A DNA stretch of 64,000 nucleotides from Agromyces protaetiae (GCF_030866785.1 NZ_CP133018.1:744001-808000), one strand, 5' to 3'. Counted from the stretch's first letter, positions 16,073 to 25,377 are shown. A program made the numbers and translations. The notes: generated from the sequence alone by a model not told the origin.

Positions 16073-17344
16073 GTGACATCACGACGCAAAACCGGAACCG
16101 TGGTCGCCGCGTTCGCCGCAGCATCCCTGCTTCTCGCGGGATGCTCGGCCGGCGGAGGCGGCGACGACTCGGGCGAGACGACCGGCACGCTCGACTTCTA
16201 CACGAACAAGGCCGCCTGGGAGCCCGACTTCGAGGAGCTCAACGCGACGAGCGAGGCCGAGGTCGAGATCGCGCTCAACACGACGGGGTACTCCGACGCG
16301 AACCAGTACGACGCGTTCATCAAGCAGTCGTTCCGCACGCAGAAGAGCCCGGGGCTGTTCACGTGGCAGACCGGCCCGTCGCTCACCGAGCTGGTCGACG
16401 AGGGCCTCGTCGCCGAGACGACCGACATCTGGACGAAGGCGGTCGACGAGGGCTGGGTCTCCGAGGACCTGCGCGAGACGTACACGTTCGACGACAAGCA
16501 GTACTGCGTGCCCATGAACATCGCCTACTGGGTCATGTACTACAACGTGAACATCTTCGACGAGCAGGGCCTCGAGGTGCCGACGACGTGGGAGGAGCTG
16601 AACGGCGTCGCCGAGCAGCTGACCGCGGCGGGCATCACGCCGTACTACCAGACCAGCACGCTGTTCACGTTCCAGTGGTTCCAGCAGATGGTCGCCGGCA
16701 CCGACCCCGACCTGTACAACGGGCTGGCGACCGGTGAGGTGAAGTACACCGACCCGGAGATCGTCGACATCATGAACGTGTGGCTCGAGCAGCAGGAGGC
16801 CGGCTGGTTCTCCGACGCGGGCAGCACGGTCGACCCGGCCGTCGGCCTCAAGCAGGGCGACTACGCGATGATCAACTTCGGCTCGTTCTTCAACGGCTCG
16901 CTCGACGGCGCGGGCATGGTCTCGGGTGAGGACTACGACATGTTCGTGATCCCGGCGACCAACCCCGACCTGCCGCAGATCCCCGTCGCGGTCGAGTCCG
17001 GTCCGCTCTGCGTCGCCGAGAACTCGTCGCAGAAGGCGCTCGGCCTCGCGTACTCCGACTGGTGGATGTCGCCCGAGGCGCAGACCGCCTGGAGCGACGC
17101 CCGCGGTGACGTGGCGTTCAACCCGAAGGCGACGGTCGCCGACCCGATGCTCGAGAACCTCGGCACGACGGTCGCCGACGGCGACCATGTGCTGTACGAC
17201 CGCTACTTCGAGGCGACGCCCACGCCGATCCTCACGGTCGCGCTCGAGCAGTTCGGTGCGTTCATCGCGAACCCGTCCGACCCGATGCCGTTCCTCGAGA
17301 CCATCCAGGCCGAGGCCGACAAGTACTGGGCCGACCAGGGATAA
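16073..17344 (+). CDS. CUT1 ABC transporter substrate-binding lipoprotein
   Basis: 423 residues, GTG start with AAAGGAG 6 nt upstream. A lipobox (SLLLAGCSAG) anchors it to the membrane. The mature protein is a family 1 extracellular solute-binding protein (TLDFYTNKAAWEPDFEELNA; FRTQKSPGLFTWQTG; YCVPMNIAYWVMYYNVNIF; KQGDYAMINFGSFFNG), the type that binds oligosaccharides. Two permeases follow. No ATPase gene is present, so a shared MsiK-type ATPase elsewhere is implied, as usual in actinobacteria. Confidence 0.92.
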   Translation: MTSRRKTGTVVAAFAAASLLLAGCSAGGGGDDSGETTGTLDFYTNKAAWEPDFEELNATSEAEVEIALNTTGYSDANQYDAFIKQSFRTQKSPGLFTWQTGPSLTELVDEGLVAETTDIWTKAVDEGWVSEDLRETYTFDDKQYCVPMNIAYWVMYYNVNIFDEQGLEVPTTWEELNGVAEQLTAAGITPYYQTSTLFTFQWFQQMVAGTDPDLYNGLATGEVKYTDPEIVDIMNVWLEQQEAGWFSDAGSTVDPAVGLKQGDYAMINFGSFFNGSLDGAGMVSGEDYDMFVIPATNPDLPQIPVAVESGPLCVAENSSQKALGLAYSDWWMSPEAQTAWSDARGDVAFNPKATVADPMLENLGTTVADGDHVLYDRYFEATPTPILTVALEQFGAFIANPSDPMPFLETIQAEADKYWADQG

Positions 17345-17351
17345 TCCGCGC

Positions 17352-18311
17352 ATGGCGATCGCTCAGACGCCCGCACGGGAGCGGGCCGCCCGGGGTTCCA
17401 CCGAGACCCCGGGCGGCCCGGCCAGCCCGGCCGGCTCCCACCGTCGGAAGACCCCGTACCAGTGGTCCGCCAGGGGGTTCATCGCCCCGGGCGTGCTGTT
17501 CGTCGCGGTGCTGCTCTACCTGCCGCTGCTGTGGACCACGTTCCTCAGCTTCACCGAGTACAACGGCCTCGGCGATCCCGACTGGGTCGGCGTCGCCAAC
17601 TACGGCGAGATGTTCGACGACCCGTCGTTCCTCGTGTCGCTCGGCAACACCCTGCTGTGGGTGGTCGGCACGCTGCTCATCCCGGTGGGGATCGGGCTCG
17701 GCATCGCCCTGATGACCTGGAACCTCGCCGGGGGCATCTGGCTGCGCCTGCCGTTCCTCATCCCGTACGCGCTCTCGGGCATCGGCGTCGGCCTCATCTG
17801 GTCGTTCATCCTGTCGAGCAATGGCGCGCTCGACCAGGCGCTCGCCATGTTCGGCATCACCGACACCCCGCGCTGGCTCGTCGATGCGCCGCTGAACACG
17901 GTGGTCATGATCGTGGCGGCCGCGTGGCAGGGCGTCGGCGTGAACGCGCTGCTGTTCACGATCGGCCTGAACTCCATCCCGAAGGAGCCGCTCGAAGCGG
18001 CCCGAATGGACGGCGCGAGGGGGCTGCGCCTCTTCGGCAGCATCCTGTGGCCGATGCTGCGCCCGCTCACGGCGGTCGTCGTCGGGCTCTCGATCGTCGC
18101 GAGCCTGAAGACCTTCGACATCGTGCAGGGCATGACCAAGGGCGGCCCCGGCCGCGCCTCCGAGACGCTCGCGCTGACGATGTACAAGGAGACGTTCGTG
18201 AACAGCGACTACGGCCTCGGCTCGGCGATCGCGGTGTTCCTCACGATCGTCACGCTGGTCGCCGCCATCCTCTACCTGCGCGAGCAGCTGTCGAAGAAGC
18301 ACGAGTTGTAG
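17352..18311 (+). CDS. CUT1 sugar ABC transporter permease (MalF-type)
   Basis: 319 residues with six predicted membrane helices after a Pro/Arg-rich cytoplasmic start. It has FIAPGVLFVAVLLYLPLLWT at the first helix and the EAA loop PLEAARMDGARGLRLFGSI that contacts the ATPase. It starts 7 nt after the binding-protein gene and is 2 nt upstream of the second permease. It pairs with that permease to form the channel. Confidence 0.93.
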   Translation: MAIAQTPARERAARGSTETPGGPASPAGSHRRKTPYQWSARGFIAPGVLFVAVLLYLPLLWTTFLSFTEYNGLGDPDWVGVANYGEMFDDPSFLVSLGNTLLWVVGTLLIPVGIGLGIALMTWNLAGGIWLRLPFLIPYALSGIGVGLIWSFILSSNGALDQALAMFGITDTPRWLVDAPLNTVVMIVAAAWQGVGVNALLFTIGLNSIPKEPLEAARMDGARGLRLFGSILWPMLRPLTAVVVGLSIVASLKTFDIVQGMTKGGPGRASETLALTMYKETFVNSDYGLGSAIAVFLTIVTLVAAILYLREQLSKKHEL

Positions 18312-18313
18312 AC

Positions 18314-19126
18314 ATGTCGAGAATCATCCGCACCTCCGTCCTCGTCGTCCTCGGCCTCATCTGGCTGCTGCCCGTCTACCTGCTGCTGGTCAACGCCGCG
18401 AAGTCGCCGCTGACGTTCACGACCACCGAGTCGTGGATCCCGACCGATTTCGCGCTGTTCTCGAACATCGCCGAGGCGATGCAGCTCTCGGGGCTCAGCG
18501 ACAGCATCGTGAGCACCCTGGTCTACGCGGTCGTCTCGCCCGCCGTCGCCGTGCTCGTCGGCGCGGCCGCCGGGTTCGCCATCGTCGCGCTCCACCTGAA
18601 GCACGGCTTCGCGTGGTTCGTCGTCATCTTCGGCGGCACGGTGTTCCCGCTGCAGATGGTGCTGCTGCCGCTCTTCGACGGCTACTCGAGGGTCGGCCTG
18701 TTCGACACGCAGTTGGGCATGATCATCGTGTACACGGCGATCTCGATCCCGTTCTCGGCGTTCGTCATGCGCAACTTCTTCACCGGCATCGCGCACAACG
18801 TGTTCGAGGCGTCGGTGCTCGACGGCGCGAGCACATGGCGCATCTTCACGCGCGTCTACCTGCCGATGGCGTCGAGCGCGCTGGTCGCGATCTTCATCCT
18901 GCAGGCCACGTTCATCTGGAACGACCTGCTGCTCGGCCTCACCCTCAGCCAGTCGAACGACGTCAGGCCGATCGTCACGACCCTCGCGGGCATGCAATCG
19001 ACGTACGGCGGCGCCCAGATGTCGACCGTGCTCGCCGCGGGCCTGCTCGTGTCGCTGCCGACGGTCGTGCTGTTCCTGTTCACCCAGCGGTTCTTCGCCA
19101 AGGGTCTCGCCCTCGGCCAGTATTGA
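18314..19126 (+). CDS. CUT1 sugar ABC transporter permease (MalG-type)
   Basis: 270 residues, six membrane helices, EAA loop VFEASVLDGASTWRIFTRVY followed by LPMASSALVAIFI. The ATG lies 2 nt after the stop of the MalF-type gene, so the two are translationally coupled. It completes the importer for the glycan fragments. Confidence 0.93.
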   Translation: MSRIIRTSVLVVLGLIWLLPVYLLLVNAAKSPLTFTTTESWIPTDFALFSNIAEAMQLSGLSDSIVSTLVYAVVSPAVAVLVGAAAGFAIVALHLKHGFAWFVVIFGGTVFPLQMVLLPLFDGYSRVGLFDTQLGMIIVYTAISIPFSAFVMRNFFTGIAHNVFEASVLDGASTWRIFTRVYLPMASSALVAIFILQATFIWNDLLLGLTLSQSNDVRPIVTTLAGMQSTYGGAQMSTVLAAGLLVSLPTVVLFLFTQRFFAKGLALGQY

Positions 19127-19167
19127 GCGCGCGCACCGCGGCGCGCGCCACGAGCGGAAAGCAACGG

Positions 19168-21345
19168 ATGCCTCTCCAGCCTGCCATTCCCACGGTCGCC
19201 GATCTCGCGGCCGACCCCATCACCCACCACTACGACGACATGGTCGCCCCGGCGGGGTTGACCAACTTCCTCGGCACGGTGCGCGTCGACCACGACCTCA
19301 CCGCGATCAGTGCCGTGACGTTCCCGCCGGTCTCGCAGGGCCTCGCCGGCACCGCGGTGTGCTTCGTCGACGGCCGCATCCTGCAGTCGTACGGCGCACC
19401 GATCACGCACGAGTGGCGGCCCGACCGGGTCGTACGGCGGGTGACGCTGCCGGGGCTCGAGCTCGAGACCACGACGGTCTGCGTGCCGGGCCGCACCGCG
19501 GTCGCGATCGAGGTCCGCGTGCGCAACACGGGTGCCGAGGCGCGCACGGTGCGTGTGGGCCTCGCCCTGTCGGCGCGCGCGGTCGCGTCCGGCGAGGCCT
19601 GGCTCGGTGCCGAGTCGCCGAGCACGCGCAACGAGGTCGAGACCGACGGATCGCGGTTGGTGTTCACCGCCGACGACGCGTCGGCGGTCAGCGTGCAGGG
19701 GGTGGATGCCCCGGCCACCGCCCGGCTCAGCGGTGTCGCCCCGACGACCGAGGAGTACGAGGTCGGCATCGGCGGTACGGGCCGCGGCGGCGAGATCACG
19801 GTCGAGCTCGACGTGCCGGGCGGGGGCGCCGCCCGCTTCGGGTATGTGCACGCCACGGCCACCTCGCGCGAGCGTGCGCTCGCCGAGTTCGCGGACGTCG
19901 TCGCCGATGTGCCGGGTGCCGCCCTGGCATCCGAAACCTTCTGGAACCGGCAGCTGGAAGCCGCCTTCACCCCAGGCAACCGCGAGTTCTCGGGCCACCT
20001 GCCGGTGCTCGAGACGAGCTCGGAGGCGCTGCGCCGTCTGTACTGGTGGGGTGCACTCGGCGTGATCTGGTTCCGGCGCGAGTACGCGGGCAACGTGCTC
20101 GGCCGCAGCTACGACACCCTCATGCCGAGTTACTGGGCCACGACGACGTTCATCTGGGACTACAGCCTGAGCTCGATCACCCACGCGTTGCTCGACCCCG
20201 AGCCCATGCGACGCCAGCTCAGCCACTGGATCGACAGCGACACCCACCAGCACTTCGGCACGTCGTCGCTCACGGGCGGCCCGGTCGGGCGCTGGTACTC
20301 GGTGAACGACTACGCCATGACCCGGCTCGTCAACGACTACGTGCGGTTCACCGGCGACGCGGGCTACCTCGACGAGGCGCAGGCCGACGGCCGCACGGTC
20401 GCCGAGCACCTGCGGTTCTGGGCGCGCGCGTGGGAGGGCCTGCGTCGCTCGTCGTCGCTCGCGGACTACGGCGAGATCGACAACCTGCTCGAGTGCGTGA
20501 GCTCGTACACGCACGAGGTCGCGAGCTTCAACGCCGCGAACGTGTGGAACCTGCGCACGACCGCCGAACTGCTCGCCGCGCGCGGCGACGAGGCGGGCGC
20601 GCACGACCTGCTCGCGTCGGCCGACGAGCTCGTCGGCGCGGTGCTCGACCTGTACGTGCCCGGCGAGGGCGTGTTCGCGGCCGGGCAGCCCGACGGCACG
20701 AAACTGGCCGTGCGGCACTGCTACGACTTCAACCTCGTCGGCACGACCATCGCGGACGACCTCGACGAGGGCACGAAGCGCGAGATGGTCGGGTTCTTCC
20801 GGAACGAGCTGCAGACGCCCACGTGGCTGCGCGCGCTGTCACCATGGGATCCGGATGCGGCGTACAGCATCCGCCCCGACCACCAGTGGAACGGGGCCTA
20901 CCCGGCCTGGCCCGCCGACGCGGCCCGGTCGCTCATCGCGCTCGGTGAGCCCCAGGTCGCACTCGACTGGCTGCCCGGTCTCGCGCGCACCGCCAACCAG
21001 GGCCCGCCCGGGCAGGCGCACTTCGTCGAGGAGGCGCAGCCCGCGATCAACGGCGGCGCGCGCAAGGCGCCGCCGCAGTTGCCGTACATCAACGACTGGG
21101 CGTGCTCGTCGGCGGGCGCGTACGTCGCGCTCGTGATCGAGTCGGTCTTCGGCGTCGACCCTCGGGTCGACGGGGTGCGTGAGGCGAGCGGATGCATCGG
21201 GCTCATCGATCCCGACGCGGTGCTGCGCGGGCTGCGCGTGGGCGACCGGCTCGTCGACGTGTACGCAGACGGGCGGGTGCTCGACGTGGTCGAGGTCCTG
21301 CCTGCCCTCTCACGGAGCGACCCCGGAAACGCCGCGACGGCATGA
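19168..21345 (+). CDS. Unclassified glycoside hydrolase-like protein, (alpha/alpha)6 type
   Basis: 725 residues, no signal peptide, so cytoplasmic. The N-terminal half is beta-rich (about residues 1-250). The C-terminal half has helical repeats like an (alpha/alpha)6 barrel: MPSYWATTTFIWDYSLSSIT, STHALLD-like helix, GPVGRWYSVNDYAMTRLV, DYGEIDNLLECVSSYTHEVA, FNAANVWNLRTTAELLAARG, PDHQWNGAYPAWPADAARSL and QLPYINDWACSSAGAYVAL. Asp/Glu-rich motifs (WDYS, DYGEIDN, DHQWNG) are candidate catalytic sites. I cannot name the CAZy family; MGH1/GH63-like enzymes are the nearest in look. It is translated between the importer and an esterase (ATGA overlap at 21342), so it probably cleaves imported oligosaccharides. 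Confidence 0.65.
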   Translation: MPLQPAIPTVADLAADPITHHYDDMVAPAGLTNFLGTVRVDHDLTAISAVTFPPVSQGLAGTAVCFVDGRILQSYGAPITHEWRPDRVVRRVTLPGLELETTTVCVPGRTAVAIEVRVRNTGAEARTVRVGLALSARAVASGEAWLGAESPSTRNEVETDGSRLVFTADDASAVSVQGVDAPATARLSGVAPTTEEYEVGIGGTGRGGEITVELDVPGGGAARFGYVHATATSRERALAEFADVVADVPGAALASETFWNRQLEAAFTPGNREFSGHLPVLETSSEALRRLYWWGALGVIWFRREYAGNVLGRSYDTLMPSYWATTTFIWDYSLSSITHALLDPEPMRRQLSHWIDSDTHQHFGTSSLTGGPVGRWYSVNDYAMTRLVNDYVRFTGDAGYLDEAQADGRTVAEHLRFWARAWEGLRRSSSLADYGEIDNLLECVSSYTHEVASFNAANVWNLRTTAELLAARGDEAGAHDLLASADELVGAVLDLYVPGEGVFAAGQPDGTKLAVRHCYDFNLVGTTIADDLDEGTKREMVGFFRNELQTPTWLRALSPWDPDAAYSIRPDHQWNGAYPAWPADAARSLIALGEPQVALDWLPGLARTANQGPPGQAHFVEEAQPAINGGARKAPPQLPYINDWACSSAGAYVALVIESVFGVDPRVDGVREASGCIGLIDPDAVLRGLRVGDRLVDVYADGRVLDVVEVLPALSRSDPGNAATA

Positions 21346-22526
21346 GCGGCGCGCTTGGTGACGTCCCGCTCGACTCGGTCGAGGTGCGTGGCGCGGTCGA
21401 GCTCGAACGCACCGAGCGCGGGCTGCGGCCGCACCGGCTGCCGGCGTGGGCACGGGCCCAGGTGCCGAGTGCGTTCGCGGTGCAGACCACGGCCGAGTCC
21501 GCCGGCGTGCGGCTCGCGTTCCGCACGGCCGCGCGCACGCTCGCGCTCGTGGTGCACGCGCGCCGCATGGTGCCGGATGACACGGGAGAGATCCCGCCCG
21601 GCAGCTACGAGCTGACGGCCGGTGGGCGTGTGGTCGCCACGGCGACGGGAGCCGCGGGCAGCCGGTACGTGTTCACATTCGAGAACCCGGAGGGTCGCAT
21701 CGTCGAAGGGCCGCCGACGACCGTGCGGTTCAGCGGCCTGGCCGGCGCGGACACCGAGTACGAGCTCTGGTTGCCGTACACCGACGCGGTCGAGCTCGTC
21801 GCGCTCCGCGCCGACGCCGCCGTCCTGCCGCCCTCGGCGGCCGCCGCGGGCCCGTCGGCCACGCCGCCGGCCGGCGGTCGCCCGCTGCGCTGGCTGCATC
21901 ACGGCAGCTCGATCAGCCACGGCTACCGCGCCGACACGACGACCGGCACCTGGCCCGTGGTCGCCGCGCTCGCCGCGGGCGTCGAGCTCACGAACCTCGC
22001 GTTCTCGGGCAACGCGGTGCTCGACCCGTTCACGGCGCGGACGATGCGCGAGACGCCGGCCGACCTCATCACGCTCAAGATCGGCATCAACCTCGTGAAC
22101 GGGGACCTCATGCGCATGCGCACGTTCCGTCCCGCGGTCGACGGGTTCCTCGACACGCTGCGGGAGGGGCATCCGACGACGCCCATCGTGGTGATCTCAC
22201 CGATCTGGTGCGAACCCGTCGAAGACGCCGCCGGCCCGACCGTTCAGGATCCGTCGCGCGCCGACGAGTGGTCGATCGCGGGCGGCACGACCGAGCACGT
22301 CGCCGAGGGCAAGCTGTCGCTCCGGAGCATCCGCGCCGCGCTCGCCGAGATCGTCGCACGCCGCAGCGCGACCGACCCGAACCTGGCCTACCTCGACGGC
22401 CTCGAGCTCTACGGCGGGGCGGACGCCTCGGCGATGCCCCTGCCCGACAACCTGCACCCCGGCGCCGACGTGCACCGCCTCATCGGCGACCGCTTCGCCA
22501 CCCGCATCCTCACGCCCCTCGCCTGA
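21342..22526 (+). CDS. SGNH/GDSL-type esterase
   Basis: 394 residues, cytoplasmic. An N-terminal beta-sandwich-like domain (residues about 1-180) precedes a SGNH hydrolase domain: block I HHGSSISHGY with the nucleophile Ser, the Gly block NLAFSGNAV, block III GINLVN in place of GxND, and block V LPDNLHPG with catalytic Asp and His. The layout resembles two-domain carbohydrate esterases that remove acetyl groups from sugars. Its ATG overlaps the hydrolase stop, so the two enzymes are made together; deacylation of the imported glycan before or after cleavage is inferred. It is the last gene of the operon and is followed by repeat copy C. Confidence 0.8.
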   Translation: MSGALGDVPLDSVEVRGAVELERTERGLRPHRLPAWARAQVPSAFAVQTTAESAGVRLAFRTAARTLALVVHARRMVPDDTGEIPPGSYELTAGGRVVATATGAAGSRYVFTFENPEGRIVEGPPTTVRFSGLAGADTEYELWLPYTDAVELVALRADAAVLPPSAAAAGPSATPPAGGRPLRWLHHGSSISHGYRADTTTGTWPVVAALAAGVELTNLAFSGNAVLDPFTARTMRETPADLITLKIGINLVNGDLMRMRTFRPAVDGFLDTLREGHPTTPIVVISPIWCEPVEDAAGPTVQDPSRADEWSIAGGTTEHVAEGKLSLRSIRAALAEIVARRSATDPNLAYLDGLELYGGADASAMPLPDNLHPGADVHRLIGDRFATRILTPLA

Positions 22527-22615
22527 CCCCCGCCCGCCCGCCCACCCCGTCCGCCCCGCCCGCCCCGCCCCGCCCACCCCGCCCACCCCGCCCCGCCCAC
22601 CCACCCGCCCCACCC

Positions 22616-22690
22616 CGCCGAGTGATAACGAAATGCGCCGATCGGCACCTCGGATCGTCATCACTCGGCGCGTTTCGTCATCACTCGGCG
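22616..22690. repeat. 75-bp three-arm hairpin repeat, copy C
   Basis: Arm 1 (CGCCGAGTGATAACGAAATG, 22616-22635), a middle arm (22651-22670) and an outer arm (CGTTTCGTCATCACTCGGCG, 22671-22690) are arranged as in copies A and B. The outer arm is identical to that of copy A. C-rich DNA lies to the left (22530-22615) and a G-rich run to the right. It is between convergent genes (the esterase and the second LacI). Confidence 0.85.
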
Positions 22691-22721
22691 AACGGGGGAC
22701 GGGGGCGCGTCGGCGCACGCC

Positions 22722-23738
22722 TCAGCGCGGGGGTGCGGTCGTGCTCGCGCGCACGATGAGCCGGGTCGGCAGTGGGGCGCCGGAGTCGGGCAGCGGGTCG
22801 GCGACGTCGCCCTCGCCGAGCAGGCGCAGCACCACCTCGACGGCGAGCCGCCCCTGGTCGCCCGGCTCCTGCGCGATGGTCGTGAGGCCGAAGAGCTCGG
22901 CGTACTCGTGCCCGTCGACGCCGATCACCGAGAGCTCGGCCGGGATCGAGAGGCCGAGCCGTTCGGCGGCCCGCATGAGGCCGAACGCGAGCTCGTCGGA
23001 GGCCGCGAACACCGCCGTCGGGCGGCGACCCGGGTGGCCCAGTAGCTGCAGTCCCGCGGCATATCCACCCGGCAGGCTCATCTCCGCCTCGACGACATCG
23101 GTCGACGCGAGCCCGGCCGCCGCCATGGCGTCGGCGAACCCGCGGCGACGCGATCCTGGAACGCCGTTCGGTGCGGCCGCCGATCCGGCGCCCGCGAGAT
23201 GCGCGATCCGCGTGTGGCCGAGGTGCAGCAGGTGCTCGGTCGCGAGCTGTCCGACGGCGTGATCGTCGATCGCGAGCCTCGCGTCGCCCGCGCCGCTGCC
23301 GCCGAGGCAGACCAGCGGCTTCTCGCGTCGCTCGAGCGCGTCGACCTCGTGCTCGACGAGGTCGACGCCGACCGCGAGCACCGCGTCGACGCGTTTTCTG
23401 GCGAGGAAGAAGTCGAAGACCCGTTCGCGTTCGGGGCCCGAGGGCGGCAGGTTGTAGAGGGTCAGGTCGTACCCGGCTGAGAGCAGCGTCCGTTCGACGC
23501 CCTCGAGCACCTCGCCGAAGAACCACCGGTTCACGAACGGGATCACCACGCCCACGTTCTTCGTGCGGCCCGTGACGAGGCTCGCGGCATCGGGCGAGGC
23601 GATGTAGCCGATGTCCGACGCCGCGGCCTGCACACGCCTGCGGGTGTCCGGCGCGACGTGGCCGCGCCCGGAGAGCGCCCTCGACGCCGTCGCCTTGGAG
23701 ACGCCGGCCAGGCGCGCGACATCGCCGATCGCGGGCAT
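22722..23738 (-). CDS. LacI-family transcriptional regulator (of the AglEFG-type importer)
   Basis: 338 residues. The ATG at 23738 has AAGGAGGG 9 nt upstream; longer in-frame starts lack this. The helix-turn-helix (AIGDVARLAGVSKATASRAL), hinge (SPDAASLVTGRTKN) and sugar domain (GVVIPFVNRWFFGEVLEGVE; RRRGFADAMAAAGLAS; VIGVDGHEYAELFGLTTI) are complete. It is divergent from the importer at 24019, and two matching operators lie between the genes, so it most likely represses both. Confidence 0.92.
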   Translation of the reverse strand: MPAIGDVARLAGVSKATASRALSGRGHVAPDTRRRVQAAASDIGYIASPDAASLVTGRTKNVGVVIPFVNRWFFGEVLEGVERTLLSAGYDLTLYNLPPSGPERERVFDFFLARKRVDAVLAVGVDLVEHEVDALERREKPLVCLGGSGAGDARLAIDDHAVGQLATEHLLHLGHTRIAHLAGAGSAAAPNGVPGSRRRGFADAMAAAGLASTDVVEAEMSLPGGYAAGLQLLGHPGRRPTAVFAASDELAFGLMRAAERLGLSIPAELSVIGVDGHEYAELFGLTTIAQEPGDQGRLAVEVVLRLLGEGDVADPLPDSGAPLPTRLIVRASTTAPPR

Positions 23739-23796
23739 CGAACGACTCCCTCCTTCGGGCGGTTCCGTGCTGAGTGTAGTGTCCGGATGCCCCGGA

Positions 23797-23812
23797 ATGG
23801 AACCGATTCCAT
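23797..23812. promoter_or_regulatory. LacI operator 1 (ATGGAACCGATTCCAT)
   Basis: A near-perfect 16-bp palindrome with the CG centre typical of LacI-family sites, 58 bp upstream of the LacI start. It is suited to autoregulation. Confidence 0.7.
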
Positions 23813-23955
23813 GCGCGAGTGCGCACGCATGACGAGACATCCGCTCCTTCGGTGGTCGCGCTCTCACTCAACAACCGTGCGATCCCACATCGGTGGCCGG
23901 ATCGTAACCGTCGATACCTTGTGCCCGGTCTGCGGTGTGTCCTACCGTGGGGGCT

Positions 23956-23968
23956 GGAATCGGTTCCG
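23956..23968. promoter_or_regulatory. LacI operator 2 (TGGAATCGGTTCC)
   Basis: The inverse form of operator 1, 50 bp upstream of the binding-protein gene. The two centres are about 158 bp apart, so looping by a LacI tetramer or independent control of the two promoters is possible. Confidence 0.7.
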
Positions 23969-24018
23969 GGTACGCCTGCGACCACATCCTGCACTCACGC
24001 ACTCAACGAGGAGACGAC

Positions 24019-25377
24019 ATGAGACTCACACGGCATCGCCGTTGGCTGATCCCCGCAGCGGGCGCCGCCGCGGTCGGACTGGCCCTCACCGGATGCACCG
24101 GCGACATCGCGAACGAAGACGCCGCCGACGTCGACTGCAGCGACTACGAGGAGTACGGCACCTTCGACGGCGCCGAGGTCACCGCGAGCGGCACCATCCT
24201 CGATCTCGAGGCCGACCGGCTGGACGAGTCCTGGGCCGACTTCGAGACCTGCACCGGCATCGACGTCTCGTACCAGGGCTCGAGCGAGTTCGAGGCCCAG
24301 ATCGCGGTGCTCGCCGAGGGCGGCAACGCGACCGACGTCGCGTTCGTGCCGCAGCCCGGCCTCATGAACCGGCTCGCGGCCGGCGGCTGGCTCATCCCGG
24401 CGTCCGAGGCGGTCGAGGCGAACGCCGACGAGTTCTGGTCGGAGGACTGGAAGGCCTACGGCACCTACGAGGACACCTTCTACGGTGCCCCGCTCATGGC
24501 GAGCATCAAGGGCTACGTCTGGTACTCACCGGCCGAGTTCGAGGAGAAGGGCTACGAGATCCCGAAGACCCTCGACGAGCTGCAGACGCTGTCCGAGACC
24601 ATCGCGGCCGAGGGCGACCACAAGCCGTGGTGCGTGGGACTCGAGTCGGGCGACGCGACCGGCTGGCCCGGCACCGACTGGATCGAGGACTACATGCTGC
24701 GTCTGCACGGCGCGGACGTGTACGACCAGTGGGTGACGCACGGTATCCCGTTCAACGACCCGCAGGTCGCCGAGGCGTTCGATGCGGTCGGCACCTACCT
24801 GACGAACCCGGACATGGTGAACGGTGGCATCGGCGACGTGTCGACGCTGGTCACCGAGGCGTTCCAGACGGCCGGCCTGCCGATCCTCGACGGTGAATGC
24901 TCGCTGCACCACCAGGCCTCGTTCTACGAGACCTTCTGGAACCCCGAGGGCGGCGACGAGGTGACGGTCGCCTCCGACGGCGACGTGTTCGGCTTCCTGC
25001 TCCCGCCGGAGAACGCCGATGACCCGCTGTCGGTGACCGGTGGTGGCGAGATCGTCGTGGCCTTCAAGGACGCGGAAGAGGTCGAGGCGTTCCGGGCCTA
25101 CCTGTCGAGCGACACCTGGGCGAACAACCGGGTGAGCCTGGGCGGCGTCATCAGCGCGAACACGGGCGTCGACCCCGAGAACGCGTCGAGCGAGCTGCTC
25201 GTGCAGTCGATCGAGATCCTGCAGGACCCCGAGACGACGTTCCGGTTCGACGGATCCGACCTGATGCCCGGCGCCGTCGGCGCCGACTCCTTCTGGAAGG
25301 GCATCGTGGCCTGGGTCGGCGGCCAGAGCACGCAACAGACGATCGACGCGATCGAGGCCAGCTGGCCTGCCAGCTGA
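24019..25377 (+). CDS. Alpha-glucoside-type ABC transporter substrate-binding lipoprotein (AglE-like)
   Basis: 452 residues; GAGGAG precedes the ATG. A lipobox (GLALTGCTGD) follows a short basic signal. The mature domain (DLEADRLDESWADFETCTGI, VAFVPQPGLMNRLAAGGWL, PWCVGLESGDATGWPGTDWI, CSLHHQASFYETFW, VTGGGEIVVAF) resembles the AglE-type binding proteins for alpha-glucosides. Three Cys pairs may form disulphides. It is the first gene of an importer operon, separated from the permeases by a strong hairpin that probably keeps binding-protein mRNA more abundant. Confidence 0.88.
   Translation: MRLTRHRRWLIPAAGAAAVGLALTGCTGDIANEDAADVDCSDYEEYGTFDGAEVTASGTILDLEADRLDESWADFETCTGIDVSYQGSSEFEAQIAVLAEGGNATDVAFVPQPGLMNRLAAGGWLIPASEAVEANADEFWSEDWKAYGTYEDTFYGAPLMASIKGYVWYSPAEFEEKGYEIPKTLDELQTLSETIAAEGDHKPWCVGLESGDATGWPGTDWIEDYMLRLHGADVYDQWVTHGIPFNDPQVAEAFDAVGTYLTNPDMVNGGIGDVSTLVTEAFQTAGLPILDGECSLHHQASFYETFWNPEGGDEVTVASDGDVFGFLLPPENADDPLSVTGGGEIVVAFKDAEEVEAFRAYLSSDTWANNRVSLGGVISANTGVDPENASSELLVQSIEILQDPETTFRFDGSDLMPGAVGADSFWKGIVAWVGGQSTQQTIDAIEASWPAS

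Noticed and set aside
12957..16124. Minus-strand frame of about 1,050 codons over the ROK and isomerase genes
   Set aside because: The plus-strand products have complete family motifs; the antisense protein has none.
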